In this document: piece after piece, positions 36,746 through 44,947 of the stretch
Numbering within the stretch: position 1 is the first letter of the stretch
Layout: each line of letters starts with the position of its first letter
Assembly (NCBI RefSeq): GCF_947494875.1
Contig: NZ_CANLWM010000002.1
Coordinates: forward strand, 310,001 to 374,000
Reading direction: 5' to 3'
Length of the DNA: 64,000 nt
Source: an uncultured Williamsia sp.
Lineage (GTDB): Bacteria > Actinomycetota > Actinomycetes > Mycobacteriales > Mycobacteriaceae
Notes under the pieces: generated by a model
Seen by the model: only the letters and a program-made list of their open reading frames with translations
The model's database searches: none
What the model was told of the DNA's origin: nothing
Translations under genes and position numbers: made by a program

Positions 36746-37917
36746 TCGTCCTCCCATTCGAGGTCGACGGCGAGACGGTAGCCCCGCTTGACGACGGTCT
36801 GCACCATCGTGGGATCGCCCAACGCCGTACGCAATCGGGCCATCGCCATCTCGACGGCGTGGGTGTCCCCTCCGCCGCCGGGCAACGCGGCGAGCAGCGT
36901 GTGCCGGTCGACGACGCGACCCGGCACCCGGGTCAGGGCGCGCATCAGGGCGAGGCCGGCGGCGGTGAGCGGCCGGGCCGTCCCGTCGACGGTGACGCCG
37001 CGGGCGAGCACCGTCACGTCGTGACCGGCGACGCGCAATGTCTGTGTACGCCGGGGCAACTCGTCGGCGATGGTGCGGGCGAGAGCTCCGAGCCGGAACC
37101 GGGCGGGCTGGATGGTCGGCACCTGCAGGGCCTGCAGCGGCGCCGCGGTGACCGCACCGACGCACAGAGCGGGCACCGTGGTGCGCAGCGCGTGCAGGAA
37201 ATCGTCGAGAGCGCCGAGATCCCGTGCGCGCCCGAGCATCGACGCGACCGCGGGCGCACTCGTGAAGGTGATCCCGTCGATGTCGTGGCAGATGGTCGCG
37301 CGGATCATCTGGTCCATCGCGGTGGTGTCGGCGGGCGGTGTCCACCGGTAGACGGGGATCGGGACGACGATCGCGCCGGCCTCCCGCAGCACGGCGCACA
37401 GGTCCGGCAGGGGCTCCCACTCGGTGGTCGCGCCGTGCAGTTGCACGCCGATCCGCGACCCCTCGACGCCCTGGGCGAGGAGATGGTCGATGACCTCGCT
37501 GGACGACTCGTTCGGCGGCGACCACTCCTCCCGCAGACCGGCGGCGCGGATGGCGCCCTTGGCCTTCGGGCCGCGCGCGACGACCGTCGACCGTCCCAGC
37601 GCGTCGACGAGCTGCTCGGCCGTACCCCACCCGTCCGCGGCCTCCATCCACCCGCGGAACCCGATACCGGTGGTCGCGATGACGATGTCCGGCGGGTCGG
37701 AGGTGATCTCGCGGGTCACACGTTCGAGTTCGGCGTCGTCGGCGAGCGGGATGATGCGGATGGCCGGGGCGTGCACCACCTGTGCACCGCGTCGGGCGAG
37801 CAGCGCCTCGAACTCGTCGGCGCGGCGGGCCGCGGTGATCCCGATCGTGAACCCCGCCAGGGGCGGTGCGACGGGCGGGTCGCCGACCGCCTCCGCCGGC
37901 GGGGCGGGGCTCACCAC
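36742..37917 (-). CDS. nnaR: NnaR-like regulator (HemD domain plus winged helix)
   Basis: A 391-residue fusion. Residues about 20-265 resemble uroporphyrinogen-III synthase (GITAARRADEFEALLARRGA, DGITFTSAPAVASML). Residues about 300-385 form an OmpR-type winged helix (LTAAGLALMRALTRVPGRVV, HAVEMAMARLRTALGDP, VVKRGYRL). This architecture is that of NnaR, which with GlnR activates nitrate and nitrite assimilation genes in Mycobacterium smegmatis. A HemD-like sensor of a tetrapyrrole or related ligand is an inference. It overlaps nirD by 7 bases and the chelatase by 4. Confidence 0.82.
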   Translation of the reverse strand: MVSPAPPAEAVGDPPVAPPLAGFTIGITAARRADEFEALLARRGAQVVHAPAIRIIPLADDAELERVTREITSDPPDIVIATTGIGFRGWMEAADGWGTAEQLVDALGRSTVVARGPKAKGAIRAAGLREEWSPPNESSSEVIDHLLAQGVEGSRIGVQLHGATTEWEPLPDLCAVLREAGAIVVPIPVYRWTPPADTTAMDQMIRATICHDIDGITFTSAPAVASMLGRARDLGALDDFLHALRTTVPALCVGAVTAAPLQALQVPTIQPARFRLGALARTIADELPRRTQTLRVAGHDVTVLARGVTVDGTARPLTAAGLALMRALTRVPGRVVDRHTLLAALPGGGGDTHAVEMAMARLRTALGDPTMVQTVVKRGYRLAVDLEWEDE

Positions 37918-38282
37918 GCGGCTACGTCGACCCGGCCGCCGACCACCCGCGTGGCGAAGGCGCCGAGGCCGACTGTGTCGTCGTCGAGACAGCGACCGGT
38001 GCGGAGCGAGAAGACCTGCTTCAGCAGCGGCGACGCGACCGTCGGCTCACCGTCCCGGTCGCCGACGAGACCCCGCGACATCACCGCGGCCCGACCGAAC
38101 GGGTCGATGTTGCCGACCGCGTACAGCTCCCCGGTCGGCAGCAGGAACAGCGCAGCCTGCATGCCGTCCGGCATGAGTACGGCGACGCCACGCCCGGCGA
38201 CCAGTGCGTCGAGTCGGCAGGCGGGGACCCAGTCGGTGTCCCCGACGACACCGTGGGCGCGGTCGTGGTGGGTGAGCGTCAT
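37911..38282 (-). CDS. nirD: Nitrite reductase small subunit NirD
   Basis: A 123-residue Rieske-like protein of the NirD family, with WVPACRLDALVAGRGVAVLM and the core GELYAVGNIDPFGRAAVMSRGL. The Rieske cysteine/histidine ligands are missing, as is normal for NirD, which binds NirB without a cluster of its own. ATG at 38282 preceded by GAGGAGA; a frame extends upstream to 38309 but lacks a ribosome site. It is 120 bases after nirB. Confidence 0.92.
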   Translation of the reverse strand: MTLTHHDRAHGVVGDTDWVPACRLDALVAGRGVAVLMPDGMQAALFLLPTGELYAVGNIDPFGRAAVMSRGLVGDRDGEPTVASPLLKQVFSLRTGRCLDDDTVGLGAFATRVVGGRVDVAAW

Positions 38283-38329
38283 CGCGGTTCTCCTCGAACT
38301 CGTGTGCATCTCCAGTGTGTCGGCGTCGT

Positions 38330-38345
38330 GTGACGGCGACGTTTC
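38330..38345 (-). promoter_or_regulatory. GlnR-like half boxes upstream of nirD
   Basis: The minus strand reads GAAAC-GTCGCC-GTCAC, matching the GAAAC-n6-GTnAC spacing of GlnR operators. It lies 48 bases before nirD in the nirB-nirD gap, an unusual place. Only two of the four half boxes are good matches. Confidence 0.3.
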
Positions 38346-38402
38346 CCCGATGTCGGCGTGGCGTGAACACGCAGGCCAGACGGCGTGTCGACGCCGTTCC
38401 GA

Positions 38403-40916
38403 TCAGTCCCGGGACGGGATCGCGGGTGACCCGAGCAGGACCGGGACCCGCCGCCCGTCGGACTCGGTGAAACCGATGGTCGGGTCGGGCTCGTCGGGGG
38501 CGTTGACGAACGAGACAAAGCGCGAGAGCTTCTCCTCGTCCTCCAGCACGGCCGCCCACTCGTCGCGATAGCCGGCGACGTGACGGTCCATGTCCGCCTC
38601 CAGCTGCGCGGCGATGCCGAGACTGTCGGAGCAGACGACGTCGCGGAGATGATCCAGGCCGCCCTCGAGCAACTCGAGCCACGGTGCCGTGCGCTGCAGG
38701 CGGTCGGCGGTGCGGATGTAGAACATGAGGTAGCGGTCGATGTAGGCGACCAACGTCTCGTCGTCGAGGCCCTGCGCGAGCAGTTGTGCGTGCGCGGGCC
38801 GCTGGCCGCCGTTGCCGGCGACGTAGAGGTTCCACCCGTTCTCGGTCGCGATGATCCCGACGTCCTTGCCCCGCGCCTCCGCGCACTCGCGTGCACACCC
38901 CGAGACGCCGAACTTGATCTTGTGCGGCGATCGCAGTCCGCGGTAACGCATCTCGAGGCGCACCGCCATGCCGACGGAGTCCTGCACGCCGTAGCGGCAC
39001 CAACTCGAGCCGACGCAGCTCTTCACCGTGCGCAGACTCTTGCCGTAGGCCTGACCCGACTCCATGCCGGCGTCGACGAGTCGTCGCCAGATCCGGGGCA
39101 ACTGGTCGACCCGGGCACCGAACATGTCGATGCGTTGGCCGCCGGTGATCTTGGTGTACAGCCCGAAGTCCCGGGCGATCTCGCCGATCACGATGAGCTG
39201 TTCGGCGGTGACCTCTCCGCCCGGCATCCGCGGGACCACCGAGTAGGACCCGTTCTTCTGCAGGTTCGCCAGGAAATGGTCGTTGGTGTCCTGGAGCGCG
39301 GCCTGCTCGCCGTCGAGGATGTGGTCCGACGACGTCGACGCCAGGATGGACGCCACCGTCGGTTTGCACACCTCGCAGCCGGCGCCGGTCCCGAACCGCG
39401 CGATGAGCTCGGAGAAGGTGCGGATGCCGGTGGACGCGACGACCTCGAACAGCTCGGCGCGCGACTGGGAGAAGTGCGCGCACAGGGACTTCGAGAGCTC
39501 GACGCCCGATTCGGCGAGCAGGGTCGTGATGCTCGGGACGCAGCCACCACAGGTGGTGCCTGCGCCGGTGCAGCCCTTGATGGAGGCCACATCACACGAC
39601 CCGTCGGCGATGGCCGAGCAGATGGCGCCCTTCGTGACACCGTTGCACGAGCAGATCTCGGCGTCGCCGGGCAGTGCCCCGACGCCGATCCCGCCGCCGG
39701 TGCCGGCCGGTGTGATGAGCGCCGCCGGGTCCCCGGGGATCGCCCGTCCCACCATCGGTTTCAGGGTCGCGTAGGCCGTTGCGTCGCCGACGAGGATGCC
39801 GCCGAGGAGGGTGGTCGCGTCGTCGGAGACGACGACCTTCGCGTAGGTGCCGGCGACGGGGTCGCTGTGCACGATCTCCAGCGCACCGTCGGAGGTGCCC
39901 ATCGCGTCGCCGAAACTGGCGACGTCGACGCCGAGCAGCTTGAGCTTGGTCGACATGTCCGCTCCGGCGAAGGAGCGGTCACCGCCGACGAGGCGGTCGG
40001 CGACGATCTCCGCGGTCGAGTATCCGGGTGCGACGAGTCCGTAGCACCGGCCGTCGACCGCCGCCACCTCGCCGATGGCGTAGATGTCGGGATCGACGCT
40101 GCGGCAGGTGCTGTCGACCAGGACGCCACCACGCTCGCCGACGTCGAGTCCGGCGTCGCGGGCGAGCTCGTCACGGGGTCGGACACCGGCGGCGAACACC
40201 AGCAGCGCCGCGTCGATCGCGGTGTCGTCGGACAGCGTGACGGTGACACCGCCGTCGGTGCGACCCTCGACGCCGGTCGTCGAGACGCCGGTGTGGACGG
40301 TGACACCGAGCTCACCGACGATCTTTGCCAGCAGCGCACCTCCCCCGTCGTCGACCTGGAGCGGCATCAGGCGCGGGGCGAACTCGACGACGTGCGGCGA
40401 CATGCCCAGCGACCGCAGGGCGTTCGCGGCCTCGAGCCCGAGCAGCCCGCCACCGACGACGACGCCCACCGCACCCGGGTCGTTCGACTCCGCGGCGGCC
40501 CGGATGGCGTCGAGGTCGTCGAGCGTGCGGTACACGAAACACCGTGGGTGATTCTTTCCCGGCACCGGCGGTACGAACGCATAGGACCCGGTCGCCAGAA
40601 CCAGTGCGTCGTAGCCGATCTCGGTGCCGTCGGACGTGACGACGCGGCGCCCGTCCCGATCGATCGACTCGGCGCGGACCCCGAGACGCACCTCGACGCC
40701 GTCGTCGCCGGCGTAGTCGTTGCCTGCGAGGGCCAGTGCGCCGCGATCCCACGACTCCACGTAGGACGAGAGCCCGACGCGGTCGTACGCGGCGTCGGCC
40801 TCCTCCCCGATGACGACGACCCTCCACTGCCCGGTGATGTCGGCGCGACGGAGGTCGGCGACGAAGCGGTGGCCGACCATCCCGTGGCCGACGACGACGG
40901 CGGTCTTCGTGCTCAT
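38403..40916 (-). CDS. nirB: Assimilatory NADH nitrite reductase large subunit NirB
   Basis: An 837-residue enzyme that reduces nitrite to ammonia. FAD binding begins VVVGHGMVGHRF and the NAD site is GVVVGGGLLGLEAANAL. A BFD-like [2Fe-2S] domain follows (CSCNGV and CTGAGTTCGGC). The siroheme/[4Fe-4S] ligands are Cys634, Cys640, Cys674 and Cys678 (SCVGSSWCRYG and GVSGCARECAEA). Length and order are typical. It overlaps the transporter gene by 4 bases (ATGA). Confidence 0.96.
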   Translation of the reverse strand: MSTKTAVVVGHGMVGHRFVADLRRADITGQWRVVVIGEEADAAYDRVGLSSYVESWDRGALALAGNDYAGDDGVEVRLGVRAESIDRDGRRVVTSDGTEIGYDALVLATGSYAFVPPVPGKNHPRCFVYRTLDDLDAIRAAAESNDPGAVGVVVGGGLLGLEAANALRSLGMSPHVVEFAPRLMPLQVDDGGGALLAKIVGELGVTVHTGVSTTGVEGRTDGGVTVTLSDDTAIDAALLVFAAGVRPRDELARDAGLDVGERGGVLVDSTCRSVDPDIYAIGEVAAVDGRCYGLVAPGYSTAEIVADRLVGGDRSFAGADMSTKLKLLGVDVASFGDAMGTSDGALEIVHSDPVAGTYAKVVVSDDATTLLGGILVGDATAYATLKPMVGRAIPGDPAALITPAGTGGGIGVGALPGDAEICSCNGVTKGAICSAIADGSCDVASIKGCTGAGTTCGGCVPSITTLLAESGVELSKSLCAHFSQSRAELFEVVASTGIRTFSELIARFGTGAGCEVCKPTVASILASTSSDHILDGEQAALQDTNDHFLANLQKNGSYSVVPRMPGGEVTAEQLIVIGEIARDFGLYTKITGGQRIDMFGARVDQLPRIWRRLVDAGMESGQAYGKSLRTVKSCVGSSWCRYGVQDSVGMAVRLEMRYRGLRSPHKIKFGVSGCARECAEARGKDVGIIATENGWNLYVAGNGGQRPAHAQLLAQGLDDETLVAYIDRYLMFYIRTADRLQRTAPWLELLEGGLDHLRDVVCSDSLGIAAQLEADMDRHVAGYRDEWAAVLEDEEKLSRFVSFVNAPDEPDPTIGFTESDGRRVPVLLGSPAIPSRD

Positions 40917-42328
40917 GCGACACCCGCCGCGGTGGACGCGGACGCGGGGGCCTCCTCCGACGTGGTCGCCGACTTCTCACCGCGGGCGTAGAACCACCAG
41001 GTGACGACGCCGGCGATGACGTAGAACGCGAGGAACACCCAGAACGCCGTCGTCGCGGACTTGTGGGACTTGTAGCTCGCCCGCAGGACCAGGTTGATCG
41101 CGACGCCACCGAGGCCACCGAACGCACCTGCGATCCCGATGAGTGCCCCGGACATGGACCGGGACCAGGTGATCTTGCCGAAGGCGTTGAGTCCCCGGTT
41201 GGCCTGCGCCTTGGCCTCGAAGACGGCCGGGATGATCTTGTAGACCGAGCCGTTGGCGACGCCGGAGATCAGGAACAGCAGGATGAAGCCGACGATGAAC
41301 GCGGCGAGGACCCCGCCGGTGATGCGGTGGCCGTTCGAGTCCGAGACGGTGCCGGCGGCGACGAGGACCGCCGACGACGCGACCATCGCCGCGAAGCACC
41401 ACATCGTCACCCGCCCGCCGCCGACGCGGTCGGCCAGCTTGCCGCCGTACGGCCGCGACAGCGACCCGAGCAGCGGACCGATCCAGGCGATCTGCGCCGC
41501 GGCCAACGCCGGCTTCGGGTCACCCGATGCGGTGAAGCTGATGTTGAGGACCTGGCTGAACGCGAACCCGAAACCGATGAACGAGCCGAACGTGCCGACG
41601 TACAGCAGCGAGATGAGCCAGGTGTCGCGGTACTTCAGGCAGTCGACCATGGCCTTGCCCGACGACGTCTGGTGGTCGAGGTTGTCCATGTAGAGGGCCG
41701 CGCCGACACCGGCGAGCGCGAGCAGCACCAGGTAGATCGAGCAGACGATCTCCGGCCGGTCGGAGGCGACCGAGATGACGAGCAGACCGATCAGCTGCAC
41801 GACGGGCACGCCGATGTTGCCGCCGCCGGCGTTCAGGCCCAGCGCCCAACCCTTGAGGCGCTGCGGGTAGAAGGCATTGATGTTGGTCATCGACGACGCG
41901 AAGTTGCCGCCACCGAAACCGGTGAGCGCCGCGACGAAGAGGAACCACCCGAACCCGAAGTCGCCGGGGTTGAGCATCAGCATCAGCGTCAGCGACGTGG
42001 GCAGCAGCAGGACGACGGCGCTGAAGATCGCCCAGTTGCGCCCACCGAACCGGGCCGTGGCCTGGGTGTAGGGAATGCGCAGGCAGGCGCCGACGAACGT
42101 GGCGGTCGCCGCGATGACGAACTTCTGGTCGAGCGAGATCCCGTACTGCGGGCCCATGAACAGCGCCAGCACCGAGAACAACGACCACACCGAGAAGCCG
42201 ACGTGCTCGCAGATCACCGACCAGAGGAGGTTCCGCCGAGCGATGGCGGCGTTCCCGGCGTCCCAGGCCTCCCGATCCTCGGGATCCCAGTCGGTGATGT
42301 GGTGCTTGCGTCGCGTCGCGGTGGTCAC
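40913..42328 (-). CDS. NarK-type nitrate/nitrite MFS transporter
   Basis: A 471-residue major facilitator with 12 helices. The nitrate signature GFGGGNFASSMTNINAFYP is present, and a second nitrate-type block reads GVANGSVYKIIPAVF. Arg in LRIPYTQATARFGG marks the substrate-binding pair. It takes up nitrite or nitrate, or exports nitrite. First gene of the nirBD operon; the next gene's start overlaps its stop. Closest in layout to NarK3/NasA-like proteins of mycolata. Confidence 0.9.
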   Translation of the reverse strand: MTTATRRKHHITDWDPEDREAWDAGNAAIARRNLLWSVICEHVGFSVWSLFSVLALFMGPQYGISLDQKFVIAATATFVGACLRIPYTQATARFGGRNWAIFSAVVLLLPTSLTLMLMLNPGDFGFGWFLFVAALTGFGGGNFASSMTNINAFYPQRLKGWALGLNAGGGNIGVPVVQLIGLLVISVASDRPEIVCSIYLVLLALAGVGAALYMDNLDHQTSSGKAMVDCLKYRDTWLISLLYVGTFGSFIGFGFAFSQVLNISFTASGDPKPALAAAQIAWIGPLLGSLSRPYGGKLADRVGGGRVTMWCFAAMVASSAVLVAAGTVSDSNGHRITGGVLAAFIVGFILLFLISGVANGSVYKIIPAVFEAKAQANRGLNAFGKITWSRSMSGALIGIAGAFGGLGGVAINLVLRASYKSHKSATTAFWVFLAFYVIAGVVTWWFYARGEKSATTSEEAPASASTAAGVA

Positions 42329-42469
42329 GGTGTCCTCTCGAAGGGCCTGCGTGCGGGTGGTTGCGGGTCACGGTAGGGAGCGGGTGTTGCCGCGGTGCGT
42401 CGCGCGATGACCTCGTCGTCACGGTGTTCTCACCCGTGCGACGAGGGCCGTGTGAGACACGTCTGCGAT

Positions 42470-42485
42470 GTTTCGGACGGATTGC
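42470..42485 (-). promoter_or_regulatory. Weak GlnR-like half boxes upstream of the narK-type gene
   Basis: The minus strand shows GCAAT-n6-GAAAC, a degenerate match to GTnAC-n6-GAAAC, about 142 bases before the transporter start. No other conserved half boxes follow. A candidate only. Confidence 0.22.
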
Positions 42486-42584
42486 TGTCCGCTCGCCGGG
42501 GTGCACCTCGTAGAGTTCGGTCCATCACGCAGTCCGCGCCGACGTCGGGACACCGGGTCGGGGGCTCCCGAGGAGGACCATCCG

Positions 42585-43424
42585 ATGCTTCGTCGTAGGC
42601 GACTGTCCGTCGTCGCCGCACTGTTCGCGGCGACCACCGCCGCGGTCGTCACGGCCCCGGTCGCGTCGGCCGCGCCCCTGCCGCGCAACTGCACGCAGGC
42701 TCTCTTCCAGAGCGACATCCGCTGCACGTTCACCTACACCGGCGGCCCGCAGGTGTTCACGGTGCCGCAGGGACTGCGGCAGATCCTCATCCTGGCCGTC
42801 GGCGCGAACGGCGCGGACACCCGCGGTTCCGGGTTCCCCTCCACCAAGGCCGGCAAGACCTACGCCTACGCCCCCGTCGTCGGCGGACAGCGCCTGTTCG
42901 TCTACGTCGGTGGCGCCGGGCAGCACAACGCCCCCGGCAGCCCCCGGGGCGTCGGCGGCTACAACGGCGGCGGCGCGGGGTACCCGAACGGCGGTGGCGG
43001 TGCCAGCGACGTGCGCACCGTCGGTGGTGACGCGCTGAACCCCGCGTCCATCGCGTCGCGGCTGGTCTCGGCGCCCGGTGGCGGCGGCTCGGCCGGGACC
43101 CGCGGCGGCGACGGTGGCCGCCCCGGTGACAGCAACGGTCTCAAGCTCGGCGGCGGAGCCGGCGGCCCGGCCAACGGCGGCACCAGCGCCGGCGACTCGC
43201 AGCCCGGTCGCCTCGGCGTGGGCGGCGACGCATCGCCGACCGGTGGCGGCGGCGGTGGTGGTGGCGGTTTCGGCGGCGGTGGTGGTTACGCCGGCGGTGG
43301 CGGCGGTGGCGGTGGCCCGCTGCCGTTCTTCTCGTCGACCACCCAGGTCGCCAAGAACGGCGAGGGTGCGCGCGTCACGCTCGTCTACGACGGGCCGTGC
43401 ACACCGTTCTGCTTCGGCAGCTGA
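42585..43424 (+). CDS. Secreted glycine-rich protein
   Basis: A 279-residue protein with a clear signal peptide (MLRRRRLSVVAALFAAT, cleavage after PVASA). The mature chain starts with a short beta region (CTQALFQSDIRCTFTYTGG) and then a long Gly-rich part with runs of up to seven Gly, ending DGPCTPFCFGS. The block TVPQGLRQILILAVGANG and the Gly-rich pattern match the Gly_rich (PF12810-like) family. ATG at 42585 has AGGAGGA. Four cysteines could form two disulfides. Probably cell-wall associated. Confidence 0.8.
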   Translation: MLRRRRLSVVAALFAATTAAVVTAPVASAAPLPRNCTQALFQSDIRCTFTYTGGPQVFTVPQGLRQILILAVGANGADTRGSGFPSTKAGKTYAYAPVVGGQRLFVYVGGAGQHNAPGSPRGVGGYNGGGAGYPNGGGGASDVRTVGGDALNPASIASRLVSAPGGGGSAGTRGGDGGRPGDSNGLKLGGGAGGPANGGTSAGDSQPGRLGVGGDASPTGGGGGGGGGFGGGGGYAGGGGGGGGPLPFFSSTTQVAKNGEGARVTLVYDGPCTPFCFGS

Positions 43425-44078
43425 TCAGCGACCGGGCTCGCCCCGGAGCGCGGCGAGTTCGGCTCGCAGACGCTCGTTCTCGTCCTGCAGCTCGGTGATG
43501 CGCGCGACGTAGGGCGCGGTCCGGTCGGCGATCATCTCGGTGGTGTACTGCGGGATCAGGCTGCGCGAGCAGTTCCAGTCGAAGGCCTCCACCGCGAGGG
43601 TCACGCAGCGTTCGACGCGCGTGGCGATCTCGCGACCGTCGATGTGCCGCAGCGTGGTCGCCAGGTCGGGGTCGTCGGCGGCGTCGACCACCCGGGCGCG
43701 GGCGAAGACCTTGATGCGGGTGCGGCGCGGCAGGTCGGCCACGAACAGCGCGACGCGGTCGTCGGCCTCGATGTTGCCCACCGACACGAACTGCTGGTTG
43801 CCCGGGAAGTCGGGGAAGCCGAACCGGTTCCCACCGAGGTGGTGCAGGAAACCCGGTGGCCCGCTGCGGTACTGGATGTAGGGCCACCCCTGCGGCGTCA
43901 TCGAGGCGAGGTGGAACTGGAACACCGCGGTGAGGAGCCGGACCTCGCGGTCGGTGATCTCCTGCGGTCCGTCGTCCGGACTCTCGAGATCCGCGCCGTA
44001 GGCCACGACGCTGCCCGCGCGGTCCTGCCGGGCCAGTGCCTGCGGACCGAAGACGATGTGCGAGTAGCGGCGTCCCAC
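43425..44078 (-). CDS. Pyridoxamine 5'-phosphate oxidase-like flavoprotein
   Basis: A 217-residue protein with the split-barrel PNPOx fold: FQFHLASMTPQGWPYIQYRSG, then FLHHLGGNRFGFPDFPGNQQF and VGNIEADDRVALFVADLPRRT. It should bind FMN or F420 and reduce a small molecule. A C-terminal coiled coil (ITELQDENERLRAELAALRG) may drive dimerisation. Its stop abuts that of the opposing Gly-rich gene with no gap. Confidence 0.82.
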   Translation of the reverse strand: MGRRYSHIVFGPQALARQDRAGSVVAYGADLESPDDGPQEITDREVRLLTAVFQFHLASMTPQGWPYIQYRSGPPGFLHHLGGNRFGFPDFPGNQQFVSVGNIEADDRVALFVADLPRRTRIKVFARARVVDAADDPDLATTLRHIDGREIATRVERCVTLAVEAFDWNCSRSLIPQYTTEMIADRTAPYVARITELQDENERLRAELAALRGEPGR

Positions 44079-44081
44079 GGC

Positions 44082-44936
44082 TCAGACCATGAGTCGGACG
44101 ATGTCCACCACCCGCGAGAGCCCCGCCAGCGCGCCCGCCGACGAGCGGGGGTGCAGTGCGTGCACCGCGAGCCGGAACAGCAATGCGCGCAACATCATCT
44201 GAGGCCACTCGGGCAGGTCGGACCATCGGGTGACGAGGTCGTCGTCGGCGCCGCCCCACGCCAGCGCGTCCACCACGACGACCGCCGCGGCCCAGGCCGG
44301 GGGACGCCAGTAGGGGACGATGTCGGTGATGCCGGGCGCGGCGGCCCCGGCGAACAGAACGGTGCCGAACAGGTCCCCGTGGACGAGCTGCGACGGTGAC
44401 GACACCGGCGTGCGCAGGGTGGCGAGCGTCTTGAGCATCTCGATGCTGCGTACACCGTCCGGAGACGTCGGTTCACCGAAACCCGCTGCGCGCGCGGACC
44501 GCAACGGTGCGTCCTCCCACGCGGCCCGATCGGCTGCGGTGAACACGTCGACGTCGGTGTACGGCGGTGCGGGTGGCTGCAGCAGGAACCGTGGGCGCTC
44601 GATCGCCGCGGTGACCTGGTGGAGCCGGTCGGCCACCGACACGACCTCGTCGTGGCGCGGCTCGGGCGACCCGGCGATGTAGGTGTCCGCGCGCCACCCC
44701 GACACGACGTAGCGGCCGTCGGTGCCGCGCAGCGGTCGTGCGATGCGGAGCCCGTCGACGAACAGGTCCTCGCGGACCTTCGCCGACCAGGCTGCGCGGG
44801 CGTGGTCCGGGACGAGGGAGAGGACCACCTCACCGATGCGCCAGCCGCCCTCCCACTCGCGGGTCAACGCGATCGGTTCCGTCCCGGACAGCCCGAACGT
44901 CGCGACGACGTGATCGGGCGGCTCCGGTGCGTTCAC
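44082..44936 (-). CDS. TIGR02569-family protein (degenerate phosphotransferase fold)
   Basis: A 284-residue protein of the mycolata-specific TIGR02569 family. WEGGWRIGEVVLSLVPD at the start and LVHGDLFGTVLFAG in the middle recall the APH catalytic loop HGDxxxxN, but the Asn and the later metal Asp are not clear, so kinase activity is doubtful. In M. tuberculosis the equivalent gene (Rv3205c) also lies next to moeZ; here a MFS gene has been placed between them. Confidence 0.78.
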   Translation of the reverse strand: MNAPEPPDHVVATFGLSGTEPIALTREWEGGWRIGEVVLSLVPDHARAAWSAKVREDLFVDGLRIARPLRGTDGRYVVSGWRADTYIAGSPEPRHDEVVSVADRLHQVTAAIERPRFLLQPPAPPYTDVDVFTAADRAAWEDAPLRSARAAGFGEPTSPDGVRSIEMLKTLATLRTPVSSPSQLVHGDLFGTVLFAGAAAPGITDIVPYWRPPAWAAAVVVVDALAWGGADDDLVTRWSDLPEWPQMMLRALLFRLAVHALHPRSSAGALAGLSRVVDIVRLMV

Positions 44937-44947
44937 GGGAGGTCACG

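Noticed and set aside
38580-40991. 803-codon plus-strand frame opposite nirB
   Set aside because: Shadow of nirB; composition is that of reverse-complement codons and no motif is seen.
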